DNA of 64,000 nt from Chiua virens (GCA_019787685.1 JAHNUO010000044.1:1-64000); one strand, 5' to 3'. Counted from the stretch's first letter, positions 35,696 to 48,212 are shown. The notes: generated from the letters alone by a model not told the origin. A program made the numbers and translations.

Positions 35696-36185
35696 TGTCG
35701 GAGCGACTGAAGATCATAGCTCGTCTTTAAGACATCTAATTCGAGCGGTAACCTCCAATGTGCTGTCCTCGCTACGATTGGCTGAGAGAACCGAGTGCGG
35801 AGATAATACAACGTCAAACGCTAACCCCGCATCATTATCGTCGGATTTTCGTTCAGGCGAGACAAGTTATCAGGTTACTTACTCCAAAACGTAAATGGCT
35901 CGGGTTATTCAATTCAAATGACACGACTGGCTTTTGATGAAACGACGACTTCTGAGGCGCGATTGCAGCAACGTCTCCGTCTTGACGTCTTGTCGGAAAT
36001 TTCTTGCGGAGTTGGGAATGACCTACTATATAAGATCTATGGTACCCCATTATAATATTTGCCTGATCGTGCAAATTCGAAACAATTATATAAAATTTTA
36101 CATTGTAATGACACGACTTATAATGAACCTTGTAATGTTCAAAAAAGGATTAGCAATCCTTATAAGGCAGTCGTAAGGGGTCGTA
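35696..36185. other. AT-rich intergenic stretch
   Basis: AT-rich DNA upstream of the carnitine acyltransferase gene and left of the mariner-like element. No gene recognised. Confidence 0.5.
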
Positions 36186-37225
36186 CAGTTGTGGACAGGC
36201 AAAGCCAACTAAATTTGTAGCGGACGGATTTGAGTTTTTTGGTGCCAGCAGACAGTGAACTTGAACTCAGACAGCTGAAAGACGTCTAAAAACAGTGGTC
36301 CGAAGTTTTTCCCACGAGGTTTTAGCTGCGCCAAAATTTTTGGCAAAATTTCTGAAATTGTTGCGTACCCTTTTGGGCATTTGGATTACATTATCATGTG
36401 AGTACTGCCTCAATTACCATCATTGCCCAGTGAAACTGACTGGTGTTGTTTCTGCTGACGCACTGCCCACTCCACTGCCTTCCCACTCAAACCGAGACGG
36501 TATGCACTCATAAACTGGAAGGATCGGTTGACGAAATGTCGAATTACCTCAACTAGACAGATATACACAGATGGTCTCACTGTCACAAGCATCATGCATA
36601 TCAGTCATAATGTTTGTAAGTGGTGCTCATTCTGCCACGCATGCTTATTTTTTTGCTGCAAGATTCTCGGAACCCAGTCAATGTCTCTCGATAATCGATC
36701 TTCAGCCCATCAAATGCGACAACAATGTGATCCAAGTCGTGATCGGAATCGTGTTTTACCGTCTCGGATTGCGCAACATCCAAGTCATCCTGAGTTGCAA
36801 GCGACTCGGAAATCGAATGTAACGATCATGTTTGATTTCGCAGACCAGTTGTGTTTTTTACCTTCTTCTTTGGTTGGCCACCAGGCATAATGATAAGTGC
36901 TGATTTTGGCTAGCAGTGGAGTTCATAACCCCTATTTAACCCCCTTTCCGACAGCTCCGATTGATGTCTTTTTGACAGAATCATTCTCTCCCCACCAGAA
37001 GCAGTCGTTTGTGCATTTTTCCAGATTTTTAGCTATTTTTTTCGTGATGTGCCAAATTTTTGGGGGTCGATTTCGTTGTATTGAGGAATATTCAAAATCT
37101 GCTCGTGCAGATGTCTTACATGTACTTTTAGCACCTTGAATATACAGTTCCCGATACATGTTATTGAGTTGTGGTGTTACAAAAACTCGTGAAAGAAACT
37201 AGTTGAGTTTGCCTGTCCACGACTG
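36186..37225. mobile_element. Tc1/mariner-like DNA element (about 1.04 kb), probably non-autonomous
   Basis: The ends are inverted repeats: left CAGTTGTGGACAGGCAAA and, as reverse complement, right CAGTCGTGGACAGGCAAA, continuing with CAACTA for a total of 23 matches in 26. Both ends abut TA (36184-36185 and 37226-37227), the target duplication of the Tc1/mariner/pogo superfamily. The interior is AT-rich. On the minus strand about 36600-36890 there is a fragment with MPGGQPKKKVKNTTGLRNQ and, after a stop, an acidic stretch; it has no DDE transposase catalytic signature, so the element is a relic or relies on a transposase elsewhere. Confidence 0.75.
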
Positions 37226-38186
37226 TAAGCCGGCGGCATTAGCATGGCCGAAAGAAATTCCCGACAAATTTTCTTTAGCTTATCGGCCCAATATCTCCCG
37301 AGTGGGTTTCAGACAAGCATTGTCAAAGTTTATAACTATTGTTCCGCCGACAGCTGTTAACAAGGAGTTCGCAAGGCCGGTTTGCTATCATGTTACCAAT
37401 AGGGACGCTCAAAGTTGAGAACCGCAGCATTGCAAATAAACTTAAATATTACCAGCATCTCCCCAGATAGGTCCACTACAAGTGCTTCCATTTTCCCTCC
37501 TCGTTGTGCGCTACTAAGCTCGATTAGGTCAAGCCTTCCTACCGTTACGCGCATGGGCTTCATATACTACCATGCTACTGCGTGTGGTCATTGTGTTCAG
37601 AAGGTGAGGTTCCTATTTCCCTGTTTCCATTGTCGTTGAGTGGCTGGAGCTCTAGGCGCTATCCTGGACTGCACCGTGTAATTCGGCTCTGGGTTCAACT
37701 CATCAAACTTCCGATTTCAATTTTACTCGAAATGATACTGTAGCGTTACGTGTCACCTAATATCCGTTATGATTGCATGATCCATGAACCACAATTCTTT
37801 GGCGAACGCCCACACCCTCCAGCATTCTCGAATTTCACGATTGAACACTGGGCGGTTCTTTGACAGTCCAAAGCACTGTATGCGATGCGAAAACAGCATT
37901 ATGGTGCAACTAACTCGGGACTTTCTAAAAGGGAGTTGCAAATGGCATATTTTAGCCTGTCCTCGACTGACTTTATTTCCAGTGTACAAGTACGCAGCTT
38001 CATCTTGTCGGCTCTGCGAGAGGGTACACTGGGGTGAGGAACCCACGAGCACAAAAATGATCGAGATGTTGCCATTGCTGCTCCCTCGTGCGAACATATC
38101 CATGTCTTAGCTGCCTTGACAGCAGCGTACAATGAGACGAAGAATTCACCACTCCTGCGCTTTGACCTCCACTAATAATCCCCCAC
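37226..38186. other. Intergenic stretch, nothing recognised
   Basis: No gene or RNA identified between the transposon and the membrane-protein gene starting at 38187. Small open frames on both strands lack features. Confidence 0.45.
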
Positions 38187-40714
38187 ATGCGACTGGAAAC
38201 GAGAATACAGATCATTCATCTAACGGTCCTCTTTCTTGCTGGGTTAGGACAAACTCTCCTTTTCTGCTTTGCATGGGGCTTCTTCGGTGTAGTATGGGAA
38301 TACGAGGCTCTCCATCTTCCCTTCCGCATCGTACACCTTTTGACCATATGGCCGTCGGAGGTCACAATGGTAGTCACACTCATCGGGACAGTGCTATCGT
38401 TGTTGACCACCTCGTACGTCCCATTCGCAAGTCAGTGAGTGACGCTCGCTGACATGTTTTTTCGCAGTTTCTTTGCCCTGGCCTTCAAGGAGGCGTTACG
38501 GCACCGCATGCATAAGCCTATTTCGTTTATCAAGCTCGAATGTGTCATCGCCTTAGCTAGGGGGGGGTTGTTGATTACCCAGAATATACCTGTCACTCTA
38601 GTCACGCTCGCTATGTTTGGGCTGACAAAGCTTATGGTATCAAGGTACACGCTAGTTAGACCGTCATTCCGCTTCCTCTCCTAACATCTCATAGTTGGTC
38701 CACCCTCCTGACCCCAACGCTTGTTGCAAAAAATATCACCGTCAATGGAATTGAGCTCGATCTCAACAGTAACTATTTCGAGTCTCAACTTTATGAACAA
38801 CTTTTGAACGCTAAAATTGCAACAGGCAAATCTTGACTTCTCTGATTACCGGTTCGTTGCTGACATTGATGACCGCAGTTACGGAGAGCAATTCGCTCAA
38901 AATCATTGACACCGAGGGTCTCTTGAGCGGCATTGCTTCCGCACAACTGAACTTCGGGATAGAAGGAGCTGTGAGCTTCAACGGAGTTTCGTACAATGTG
39001 ACGACTGGTGTGTAACAATCCCACCATTACCGTGCGACTACCTGACGGGTACTAGGTGGAGTTGTCCCAGTTGTCCCAGGTTATCTTGGCACGGGCCAAA
39101 TAGCACAATCGAATAATACTCGTCTCGGTTTTGTTGGAGGACTCGTTCCGTCCAATCTTTCACCCGCACCAACCGCTAGTCTATCTAGCAACTACTCTAT
39201 ATTCCAGCAGGGTCTTACTGCACAGGTGACGTGCACTCAAGTTAGTCAACCAGGACTGGTTACCACCGACAGCGGATCAACTCGGATTCCCGTTTCTAAC
39301 GGAGCCGCAATTTCGCTGACCGTGTATGCTTTTCAAATGGGATGTGATGAAGGTGTGGTCGATCAACGTTGCAGTCATCGTGATTGACATCATAAATTTA
39401 GGGATCCCGGCGCAACAAAGCTATGTTATTCGTTCGAATGACGACCAAGCCGCTCTGTCGTCCAGTGGTGTTGTGTACTCTCTTGTCTGCCCTTCCCCTG
39501 TCAACCAGTCGCAGCAACTTGATTTCACTCGATTCAGTGAGTCGATTATTGCTTTCAGTTACAACAGTAGCTGATTTGTGTATGAAGACGTAACCTCTGG
39601 AGGCGCCGTAACTGCTAAATACGCGTTCTTGCAGTCGACAACCTGTGAAATCATCCCTCGATTAACCACGTCGCTCGTCAGCTACGTCAATAAGACATTG
39701 GTTGTCAATGTTATCAATTCGACAACTTTGACTCCTAGCAATTCGAACCTTTCATTGTATCTGGCTTCCATCATCGAATACCAGGCCCTGAATTCACAGG
39801 GTTTGACGTCAAATACGTTCGGTGATGCATTGTACTCAGTCGCTGTGACTAGTGACACGAATTTAACTACCAGTGGGCCGATGGATCCCAATTTCTTGTC
39901 AGAAATGGTGAGTATTCTCACTACTCGCCGACCATCACGTCGTTGAAAGTAATTCAGGAACAATATTGGCGCGGTGTCATCGAATTCGTTGGAACAGTAA
40001 GTAGCACTCACTGCGTCGTTTGATTGGTGAACATATGTTGTCTAGTATCTCCGATCTGGTTTCTCCGCCGCTCCGATTAATACCGACATTCCTCCCGAGG
40101 GCCAGAGCCAGTACTCTGGGGTGCAGACCATTACCACCATAGGCTGGGCCAAGCGATCCCCAATATACCTCTATACCGTCCTACCTGTGACGATATTTTT
40201 GATCCTCACTTACGCTGCCATCATTTATGTTTTGTACGAACTCACCCGAGAAGGGGGGTACAAGTTTACAACATTTGACCCAACGAACCCACTTCACCTG
40301 ATCATGGTGTCGTCCACACGAGGGCCTCTGCCGGACGGGGGATCCTCAAAGGGGACGTCTGACGAAAGACACCCAGTACTGAACCAGGGAAGCGGGAAGA
40401 ACCTGGAAGGAGAGAAGCTTGGAGATTTCTCGCGCATGGGCATCCAGTACAACCACACGGTAACCGTAGAGCTCGCCGATGTCGTGGGACAGGACAGCGA
40501 AGGCTTGGAAGCGATGCGCAAGCATTTCAAGAACGTGACTGAAAATGACTTTGAGACTTACAAGGTAACGTATTGCTTTTGGTATGTCGTGTTCCGTCAC
40601 TTGACATTATTTTCGTTCGTCTAGGCGGAATGTCTTAAGAGCAGTCGGCGATGCTGCCAGTGTGGCCCGCGGCGTCCGGCCACGAACACCAAGAACGCAT
40701 CGCACGAGCCGTGA
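38187..40714 (+). CDS. Large basidiomycete-type membrane protein with extracellular domain, paralogue 1
   Basis: At least nine exons. The N-terminal third has several membrane helices (VLFLAGLGQTLLFCFAWGFF; VTMVVTLIGTVLSLL; NIPVTLVTLAMFGLTKLMV), then LLTPTLVAKNITVNGIELDL opens a long hydrophilic part rich in Asn-x-Ser/Thr sites. A last membrane helix follows IGWAKRSPIYLYTVLPV, then a cytosolic tail with FDPTNPLHLIMVSSTRG. The final exon encodes a Cys/Arg-rich end stopping at 40712-40714. An apparent in-frame TGA at 39572 falls inside a short intron (donor gtgagt near 39538, acceptor aag at 39592-39594) shared with the paralogue at 55043-57509. A GC donor is used near 38827. I know this only as a recurring uncharacterised Agaricomycete family; function unknown. 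Confidence 0.7.
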
Positions 40715-41349
40715 CCCCCGGCGACGATGGTTCACGTTAAATGTCTGACTTGGTGGGTCGAGGGAACTGGTCGACGTGTCAACGTTTCAACTCTTAGTTT
40801 GGTTTTTTATGTAATTTAGATTGATTTCGTTGCTTTTCGTGCGCAGTACGCTGGTTCGTCTCTCACTACTAGTACTGTCATCATGATAGCCTTGTCCGTC
40901 GCGTCTATCGCTACTAATTTCCGCGTCCCTGGAATCAGGACGTACATATGTCCGAGTCCGCGGTTGAGTTTGTCGACGGGTTCAAAATTTCGTTGGCCTT
41001 TGCTCTATATAAGATCATTCGGGTACCTGAAGGCATTGCCAACCTCCAAGTTTTACCATGAACTTTGGTGTGTGCTACGAGACTATAACCGTGTCATATC
41101 CCAGCGATGTTGACTGCACTTCTCAGAGGTTCTAGCGTCATCGCACGTTTGTCGGTGTCCTCTAGTATGCTTGGGTTTTCTCGGGCTTATTGTAGCTCTA
41201 TTGCCGGCGTACTGATCCAGCGGTAGGTTTTGATCTCAACCAGTGTCAGTTTCAGATAGAATTAACCCACAAATGGCCGCGGGTGGACATACAAATTCAA
41301 TGTTTCAATTTCAACTCTCAATAGAGGCTCGCACAACTCCTTGACATCC
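40715..41349. other. Intergenic stretch between convergent genes
   Basis: No gene recognised; it separates the rightward membrane-protein gene from the leftward hydrolase gene. Confidence 0.5.
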
Positions 41350-42235
41350 CTAGTTCTTCAACTCACTCGGTGCCAGCGCCGCCTCCACAATAGCTCGCGG
41401 CATGTCACGTTGAATGTTATGCGATGCACCCCAGACTGTCTTTGCAGTCACATGCGGATACGGCTTCGCTTGTTCCACCGTCATGCATCGATCATCCATG
41501 GATGGATCTGCAGCAAGTACGGTCAGTTTAACGTTGTCTGGGGCTGCCGATAGCAGGTGTGAGAAAGACCAAGGCAGGTTTTGCTGATCAAGGTTCGTGA
41601 GCATGAATTGTCATCCTTATCGGCAACGATAAGGGGGGCATATCTCCAAGATGGCAGTGGCGGCAGCGACATCACATAAGTGAGCGTTCATCGAACTGAT
41701 AATTGTTTCCTTTCGTGACCAGGAGGGATTTTCCTGTTGATACCGTTCGGGTGACTTTGGATGCTTGAGTCTTTCAACAACTTCCTTGGTAACCATAGCA
41801 TGAAATTCAGGAGTCACTTCGAACAGAGGTGGATCAACAAGGACGACATGAACTGGTCGGGTGGACTTGAGATGAGGTAACAGGGCAGCGACGATGACAC
41901 CTCCGAGGGAATGTCCGATAACGATATCGTATGGGTGATCGTCCTCTGTAGTAGGGGTCAAGAACGGCAGGAGGTTGTTTGCCAATGCGGCTATGGTATA
42001 GTCCGATCCCAGCTTCGCATGTCCGTGCCCGAAAAAATCGGGTGCGGTCACGAACCAACCTACGTCAGCCTACTTTGAGTAGTGCTCTGGATATGTTTCA
42101 GTGAGACTTGCCTCGAGACGCAAATTCTGGTGCAACCTGATGCCAAGTTGTAGACGAGACCGAGAGACCATGGATCAGGAGAACACGCTTGGTGGCATTT
42201 GGGTTACCCCAGGTTGAGGCGAAAAGTGCAGTCAT
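41350..42235 (-). CDS. Alpha/beta hydrolase-fold protein
   Basis: Starts MTALFASTWGNP at 42235. Exon 1 carries RVLLIHGLSVSSTTWHQVAP, the oxyanion HG motif of the fold. Exon 2 carries VTAPDFFGHGHA and YDIVIGHSLGGVIVAAL, with the nucleophile elbow G-H-S-L-G-G. Near the end, DNVKLTVLAADPSMDDRC and VWGASHNIQRD supply the acidic residue and the catalytic His. The family hydrolyses esters, amides or epoxides; the substrate cannot be inferred. The first intron is GC-AG (gcaagt donor after CGAG). Between ATAILE and NLPWSFSHLL the frame contains TAA and TGA. An 87-nt intron with donor gtcgct and acceptor gatcag would remove both in phase 0; otherwise the gene is broken. Confidence 0.72.
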
Positions 42236-42264
42236 GACGGACCTATGAAGATAATACTCTATCA

Positions 42265-42880
42265 TCAATGCAGGAGCTTATATAATTGCCCGGGCCGTGT
42301 GATAGATAGAAGCATCCCAGCTTGGATGATCTTGAAAACATTTGATTGACATATTTCGTTTGGATCGTAGGAATGAAGGCCATTGACCGACCCTACGGTC
42401 CTGAAGGCCTGACAAACCCTCTGGTCTGGGATCACCCTTTTTCGACTTTTATCTATCCGATTTTTCGTTTGTCGTTCGGCGAGACACTCATCGTAACGTA
42501 ACACGTCGGGTATTTCCAACCAGTCAATGTCGAGAGCATGATCTCTCGGTCGGAAAGGAATGTGACAGGCAGGAGCGCTGAAATCACTATAGTCACGGTA
42601 TAGAATATGATGACTAAACAATCAAGATCGTCTTGTCATTAAACTCACTAGACACTTGAGATTGAAGGCCCTTCGTGCGCGTAGGCTGATAGGCGGAGTA
42701 CCTTATCAATGAAACGAGGGTAGGAACCTGTATGATTTCACGAACACAATGGACCACACACCTTTGGATAGATATGCCCAGTCTCGTGGACGACTTTGAG
42801 CGACATGGACATGTACGCGAGCCACTACCGGTGTCGCTGCTGTGAACGCTTGAATCAGGAAAAGATGGAACAAAACGCAC
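42265..42880 (-). CDS. Hypothetical protein, uncertain model
   Basis: Minus-strand frames suggest exons around SLKVVHETGHIYPK (about 42760-42800), a piece with YPRFIDKVLRLSAYAHEG, and a longer frame DFSAPACHIPFRPRDHALDI down to about 42265. Candidate GT-AG introns exist between them. I recognise no domain, and no neighbour helps. It may be a real lineage-specific gene or chance open frames. Confidence 0.25.
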
Positions 42881-43459
42881 TTGTACTAGTGGCTATCGAT
42901 AAGTCGCGCGATGGGATTGATGCCGAATTTTTGCCGGGTTCACCAGCAAAACGCGAAGTTCCACGTTCAAATCCGTCAAACAATGGAGTCCTGGAACTGC
43001 CAGTAAGTGGTGAACGGCAGCGGGCCTATAAAATGGAGAGGGATTGCGATGTCCTTCTCTGTTACATAGTAGGTGTCGTGCCATCCAGTTCCCTAGTGTC
43101 CACTCCGACACAATCCTATGTAACTCCATTCCCAGAAGAAAGTGAAGGGCGATCGGTGGGTCTGACTCGTCAGAGCCGTGCCAAATTGAACCAATGTTGC
43201 AGTAGTGAGATAGGCACGATTGTTAGATGGTGTGGCTTTGTAAGTTTGTATAGTAGGCTTTGTACGTCAAAAGTAGCGAAACGGGCGGCGTAGTAGTATT
43301 ACGAGCAGCCTTATCCGGAATTTGCCGCAACCAATCATAAAGCAGTTATCAGTGACACGGGCCGGAGCGGGCCAGCCAACCACCAAGAAGTTTTTTGGTT
43401 CTTCAAAGCTTCAACCTTCAGCCTTCAAGGGTGACGCGGTGACGTTCCCTCGAGTTACT
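42881..43459. other. Intergenic stretch, nothing firm
   Basis: Open frames on both strands (42796-43293 plus, 42893-43129 minus) show no recognisable features. It contains the promoter of the gene at 43460. Confidence 0.4.
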
Positions 43460-45063
43460 ATGAGCTCACGCATCCTCGTGTTGACTCGGCGAGCTCCCGT
43501 GACTCAATCGTTACTTTCAAGCGCGAATTCAGGCGATGTATTACTAGGTCGTCTTCGACGCAGAGGTTCGATCCATTGACGCTCCCACTGGCAATCAAAT
43601 ATACTGAGTTTCATTTATCCAAGATGTCTTTTCCAGAAATTTCACAGTCCTTGCCGTCGAAAGTTCTGCGGACGATACCTGTGCTGCGGTTGTAACGTCA
43701 TCACGACAAGTCCTTTCCAATGTCGTCATCAAACAACATGAATTGTATGTTCTATCTCGTTATGTATGGGTTCCCTGTTCTACACTCATCTACAGGCATG
43801 AAAATTTTGGTGGTATTCACCCTACTGTTGCGATTGAAGGACACCAGCGCAATATGGTGAGTGCTTGGCGGTGGTTGTAACGCGTCCGGTTCATGGAGTA
43901 GGCCTGGGTGTGTAGCCTATCGCCGTCCAGAGAGCACTCAAGGAGTCAGGCTTGTCAATGCAGCACATCGATGGCGTCGCATTTACGAGAGGTCCTGGTG
44001 AGCTTTGTCTTCTGAATTCTACCCTCGCACATTCAGTTTGAAAAATAGGCATTGGTGGTTGTCTCAGTGTTGGTTCGAACGCTGCTAAAACGCTGGCTGC
44101 CGCACTTGGAAAGCCACTTGTCGGTGTGCACCATATGGTGAGGATTTTCTGTTCGACTTCACTCTACCAGCACGTACTTATGTCTGTCAGCAAGCACACG
44201 CACTAACACCACTCCTAACTTCACCCATAAAAGAGTGTCCACAGTTTCCCTTTCTGACTTTGTTGATATCTGGAGGTCACACGATGCTCGTGCTTGCATT
44301 ATCCCATTCCTCTTTCCGTATACTTGCTAACACGGTCGATGAAAGCATCGGTCGTACATATGACAAAGTAGCCCGGATGCTGGAAATGCCATGGGGAACA
44401 CGAGGGCCCGCTGCCTCGCTCGAAGAATTCTGTTCTCGAGAGAACAACGATCCGATCGTCCCGGAGATACAGCCGTTTTCAGTTCCCATGATTGGACAAC
44501 TCACATTTTCATTCAGTGGTCTTCATTCCTCGGTGGAGCGTCATATATTTAAATCCAAGGAGCCACTTACTGAAGCCCGTCGACGTGCGCTCGGGAATGC
44601 ATTTCAGGATGGCGCGGCGCGACAGCTGTGCAGCAAGCTTGTGCAATGTCATTCCATGCTACGGGAAGACGGGATCGATGTGCGTCATGTCGTGATTAGC
44701 GGTGGCGTGGCTAGTAACTGCTTCTTGAGGGAGAGGTTTGCAGGTTTATTTTTTGGACAAACACTTACATATTAATAGCAAATACTTAGACTGAGGCATG
44801 CGTTGGATAAGTACAGTCCCGAGCAGAGCATATCGCTTGTTTATCCTCCAATCAAGCTTTGCACTGGTGAGATGCTTCTATACTTCTTGCTGTTGTCCGC
44901 CGTATAATCAGCATTCGTTCTAGATAATGCAGCGATGATTGGCTGGGCTTCCTTGTACAGATTCCTTGCCGGCGACCATGACGACTATTCTGTAGAACTC
45001 CGTCCTAAATGGAGTATCGAGACAACAACTCCTCACAACGTCAACGTTTCGGACAAACCTTAA
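43460..45063 (+). CDS. QRI7: tRNA N6-adenosine threonylcarbamoyltransferase, mitochondrial (Qri7/TsaD/OSGEPL1 family)
   Basis: Multi-exon gene. The first exon starts MSSRILVLTRRAPV, an Arg/Ser-rich mitochondrial leader. Its donor is either before gtcgtc or gttcga near 43551-43566, both joining in phase to 43624. The catalytic fold begins NFTVLAVESSADDTCAAVV, followed by ENFGGIHPTVA, DGVAFTRGPG then IGGCLSVGSNAAK, and HHMQAHALTPLL with the two metal-binding His. After that come LLISGGHTML, DESIGRTYDKVARML, ISGGVASNCFLRERL and CTDNAAMIGWASL with the metal-binding Asp. It ends NVNVSDKP, stop 45061-45063. The enzyme transfers threonylcarbamoyl to A37 of ANN-decoding mitochondrial tRNAs. Single-subunit action in mitochondria is known for Qri7. 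All key residues are present. Confidence 0.88.
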
Positions 45064-47642
45064 CTTGGGGATCGGCGCAAGCTTCGAGCAATTCGGATGA
45101 AAATGGGGTTGTTGACAATACAACCACGACCGATATGAAGGATTCTGCAATGCCAACCATTGTAGGGATTCAGGGAGGTTCAAGTTGAGCATTCGGATGT
45201 TGTTTAGAAATACTTACGCATTCAATTTATCGCTTATTCAACTGTCCGTGGCATGATTTCGATTTTCCATCATTTTTTTCTTACTTCTTTCATGTACTCG
45301 GACTGGGACTCGGACCCGGAAGAGTACGCTATTTGGAAGCTTGAGATAAGACGAGTGTGCAAGGTGTCTCTTCAATGGCTTTCACTAAGAATCATGATTG
45401 GATAACCATGCACCTCGGCCTGCTGTTGTTCGACTCCCAACCTTCTCGTGCTCACCATTTCTCCCTCTCACTGTCATACCGGAAATACAGTCGATTTACT
45501 CTGGAAGATAAATCCGACCACGGACGAATATCCGGTCTGCTGACTGGAGGCTAGGGTCAAGATATTATTATTCCACCGCGCCGCACCGGGCCAAACCGCT
45601 GGAGAGCACACTGAGCGCATCATACCGTGCAGATGACGACAACAGGACGACTCAAGAACGGCACAAGAGGACCCTGCAGACGCGACGGGTGACGACGAGC
45701 GTCATCCAGACGGGCCTACAGAACCACCTGACACAGCTGAGAGCGCGAGGGTGGGGAATGACGACGCCAGGGTTAAGAAGGTCGAGGTGAAGGATCGAGG
45801 TCGTCCGGAGAGGATGCAGAGGCGAGAAAAGCTCCCAGACGGTGCCGACGAAGTCCAGAGCACGTCGATGAACGGTGAGGATGTCGAGGTCGAGCCGGGT
45901 GGCGGGATCATTGACAAGCGAGCTGGTAGCGCCACGAAGCGAATCGCAGGCGCAGAGGGCAACAGTGAGGTCGATTGGAGGCGTGCAGACGCACCGCTTG
46001 GAACAGCATCCATCAAGGGGAGAGGACGAGTGCGAGCACGCACGAGCGATCGACGACGACTGACGACGCAAACGGTCAGCACAACGAAACGGTTGTCGAG
46101 GACTTACCTGAAGGTCCCCGGCACCCATCTCCACATCCCTACCAGCCTCCAGACCGAGCACAAGATGACATGCACATCCCTACCATAATGTACCGATACG
46201 CAGGAGCCCAGCGACATGGCGCACGCACCAATGCGATACAGGCACGATGAGGACTCCAGGAATAGGCCCAAGACGACGCCGAGAAGCTCAGAACGTCAGC
46301 CAGAACGTATTGGACGAAGGGTGGAGGTGAACTCACCCGGACGGCGACCAGAGCCGCTAGACGATCCAGGAGACGGAACTGCCGCACCAAACGACACCTA
46401 CACTCACCTGGAGTGCCCCGGAGACAAGGAGGGTGAACAGTTCGACGGAACGAACGCGTCACCTCGAGATAGGTGACCAGGAGCTAGTAAGGACGAGGGG
46501 ATCGAGTTGGGAGAAATAGCGGACGTCAGACACGATGTAAACGTACCAAAAGGTCCCACATACCCAGAGTGACCAGATGTTGAGGGGAACGATGCCGATG
46601 GCCAGACGAATGCGCGCGCAGATGCAAGCCAGCTCGAGGAGAAGAGAAACCGGACGAGCTGCGAAGGTCAGCACATTAGAGGCAACGGAATATACCCGAC
46701 GCATTCCTTGCATCCCCAGGAGTAATATAAACATGCCAGGGAGAGGGAAGTCGACCTGAGCTGCGGCGGCGGCGGGGAGTATTACACGGTCAATGCGCGT
46801 GAGGTGTGCCAGTGCTGGTGCCGTACCTGTCTTGACTGATGGTATGGTGAACAGCCTCAGGCGATTCGTAGTTACCAGGGGAGAGTGCGCCCAAGGTCGT
46901 ATCGATCGAAAGTGCGCAAATTAGCTATGTTACTATGGCGGTCTGCGTTGGTGCGATGATGGTGGGGAGCATTCGTATGACGGTGCAGGAGCTTGGGCAG
47001 TACGTCATGCGAGGCGAAGAATTGGGGTATTTCGCGTTTGGTGAGTGTCCGAGCCTGTGATACGTTGATATAGCATAGGGGTGTTGTTCGAAAGGGGGGT
47101 GGCGGTGAATGGACTCGAGAGCATCATAAGTTTTCTGGTATATCGTGACTTAGTCTCGGAAGGTTGCGCCGGTTCATAATGCATAAGAGAAGAAGCTGGA
47201 GAAAATCTTCTTTGCGAAGACAAAGTTCTGGTCGGATGCGATCCGTATGGCCTGTGATGAGTTCGAGGACCCATTTGGTGACCGGAGAGGATGCCATGAT
47301 GGAGACGTGATAAGGAACTGACTCTCGTCTAGCTGGTACTGGTGGATCGTCGGCAGTACTAAGTTCTATGAGTGACAAGAGAAGAACATGGAGTAGTGTG
47401 AAGGTACTATTGAGCAGCTCACGACGAACTGCAGGGGGCATCATTGAATGATTGATGATCGACGGAACTTTTACTCGCTTAAACTTATATTCAGATTTAT
47501 TTTCCGCACCCTTTACCGAACCAACTATATACCGGGGATTTCTATCCATTCTGGCCCAAAGTTTGTTTGAAAACCTCAACTCACACGCTCGCCCTCTCAG
47601 CCTGACATCCTCGAACCCATTCATCGCGCCAAAAAAATAAGG
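45064..47642. other. Gene-poor, GC-rich block
   Basis: About 45600-46760 is rich in GACGA/CGAGG words and unlike the flanking DNA. It has long overlapping open frames in several phases (45652-46161 minus, 45751-46188 plus). The plus frame would encode a very charged peptide without recognisable motifs. The frames are probably a by-product of base composition, or remains of a repeat or gene. About 46760-47640 has nothing recognised besides the promoter of the gene at 47643. Confidence 0.45.
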
Positions 47643-48212
47643 ATGCCAAATCTCACCATAATCAACGACCTCGACGAAGCCATCCATGTTGCCTTCTTCA
47701 TTGTCGCACCGGCACACTGGAAGAACAATCTCCAGCCAGGCGAGCGCTGGACGAAAGACATGCCGACACTCCCACTCGTATTTCAGGCGCGCTGGGTCGA
47801 GCGACAAGACGATGATGGTCGAGTCCGTCGATCGCGCGAGTTTTGTCCGGAGGATTCCTGGAAAATGGGCGCCACCATCGGGACGGCGTGTGCAATGGGA
47901 ACGGCGTCCGTCGTCATCGGGGCCGTGTCCGTCCCCACTGGTTGGGGAAGGATTGGCCTTCATCTTGCGGGGCCACTCATGACGGCAGCTAATGCAGGTA
48001 AAGAATCCTGCCATAAGGTCTGTCTGTAACGGAGTATTGAATCCTGTTATGCACCAGGTGGAGCAAAGTATGCCGCGGCCGTGTCGGATGATGCCAAACT
48101 TTTCGACACGCTCGTGTGGGTGCCATGGGTTGAGCATAAGGAATATTCGGTGAGAATGGTCGATGGGGAACGGTGTGGCTTGTGGGATGTGAAGGAGAAC
48201 AGAGAGGTGTAG
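47643..48212 (+). CDS. Hypothetical protein of an Agaricomycete family (169 aa)
   Basis: Two exons, 47643-47997 and 48058-48212 (GT-AG intron, phase 1), encode 169 residues. It opens MPNLTIINDLDEAIHVAFFI, then PAHWKNNLQPGERWTKDMPT. A hydrophobic Gly/Ala-rich centre follows (MGATIGTACAMGTASVVIG), and the end has FDTLVWVPWVEHKEYSVRMV and a final WDVKENREV. The arrangement (beta-rich start with a W-K-N/PG motif, Ala/Gly helix pair, Trp-rich end) matches, from memory, small uncharacterised proteins common in mushroom genomes. No enzymatic motif. A 337-codon open frame lies antisense to it but is judged a shadow. Confidence 0.65.

Noticed and set aside
39572..39574. Premature TGA in the membrane-protein gene at 38187
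   Set aside because: The paralogue at 55043-57509 has an alignable short intron at this place (gtgag donor); splicing here restores T-R-F-N-V-T-S-G-G, so the TGA is intronic.
43551..43580. ggttcgatcc as a tRNA B box
   Set aside because: No matching T-stem, acceptor stem or A box around it; similar single B-box-like words near 19300 and 27240 also fail to fold as tRNA.
47124..48137. 337-codon minus-strand open frame
   Set aside because: It is antisense to the two-exon gene at 47643-48212, shows no domain, and crosses that gene's intron; treated as a shadow.
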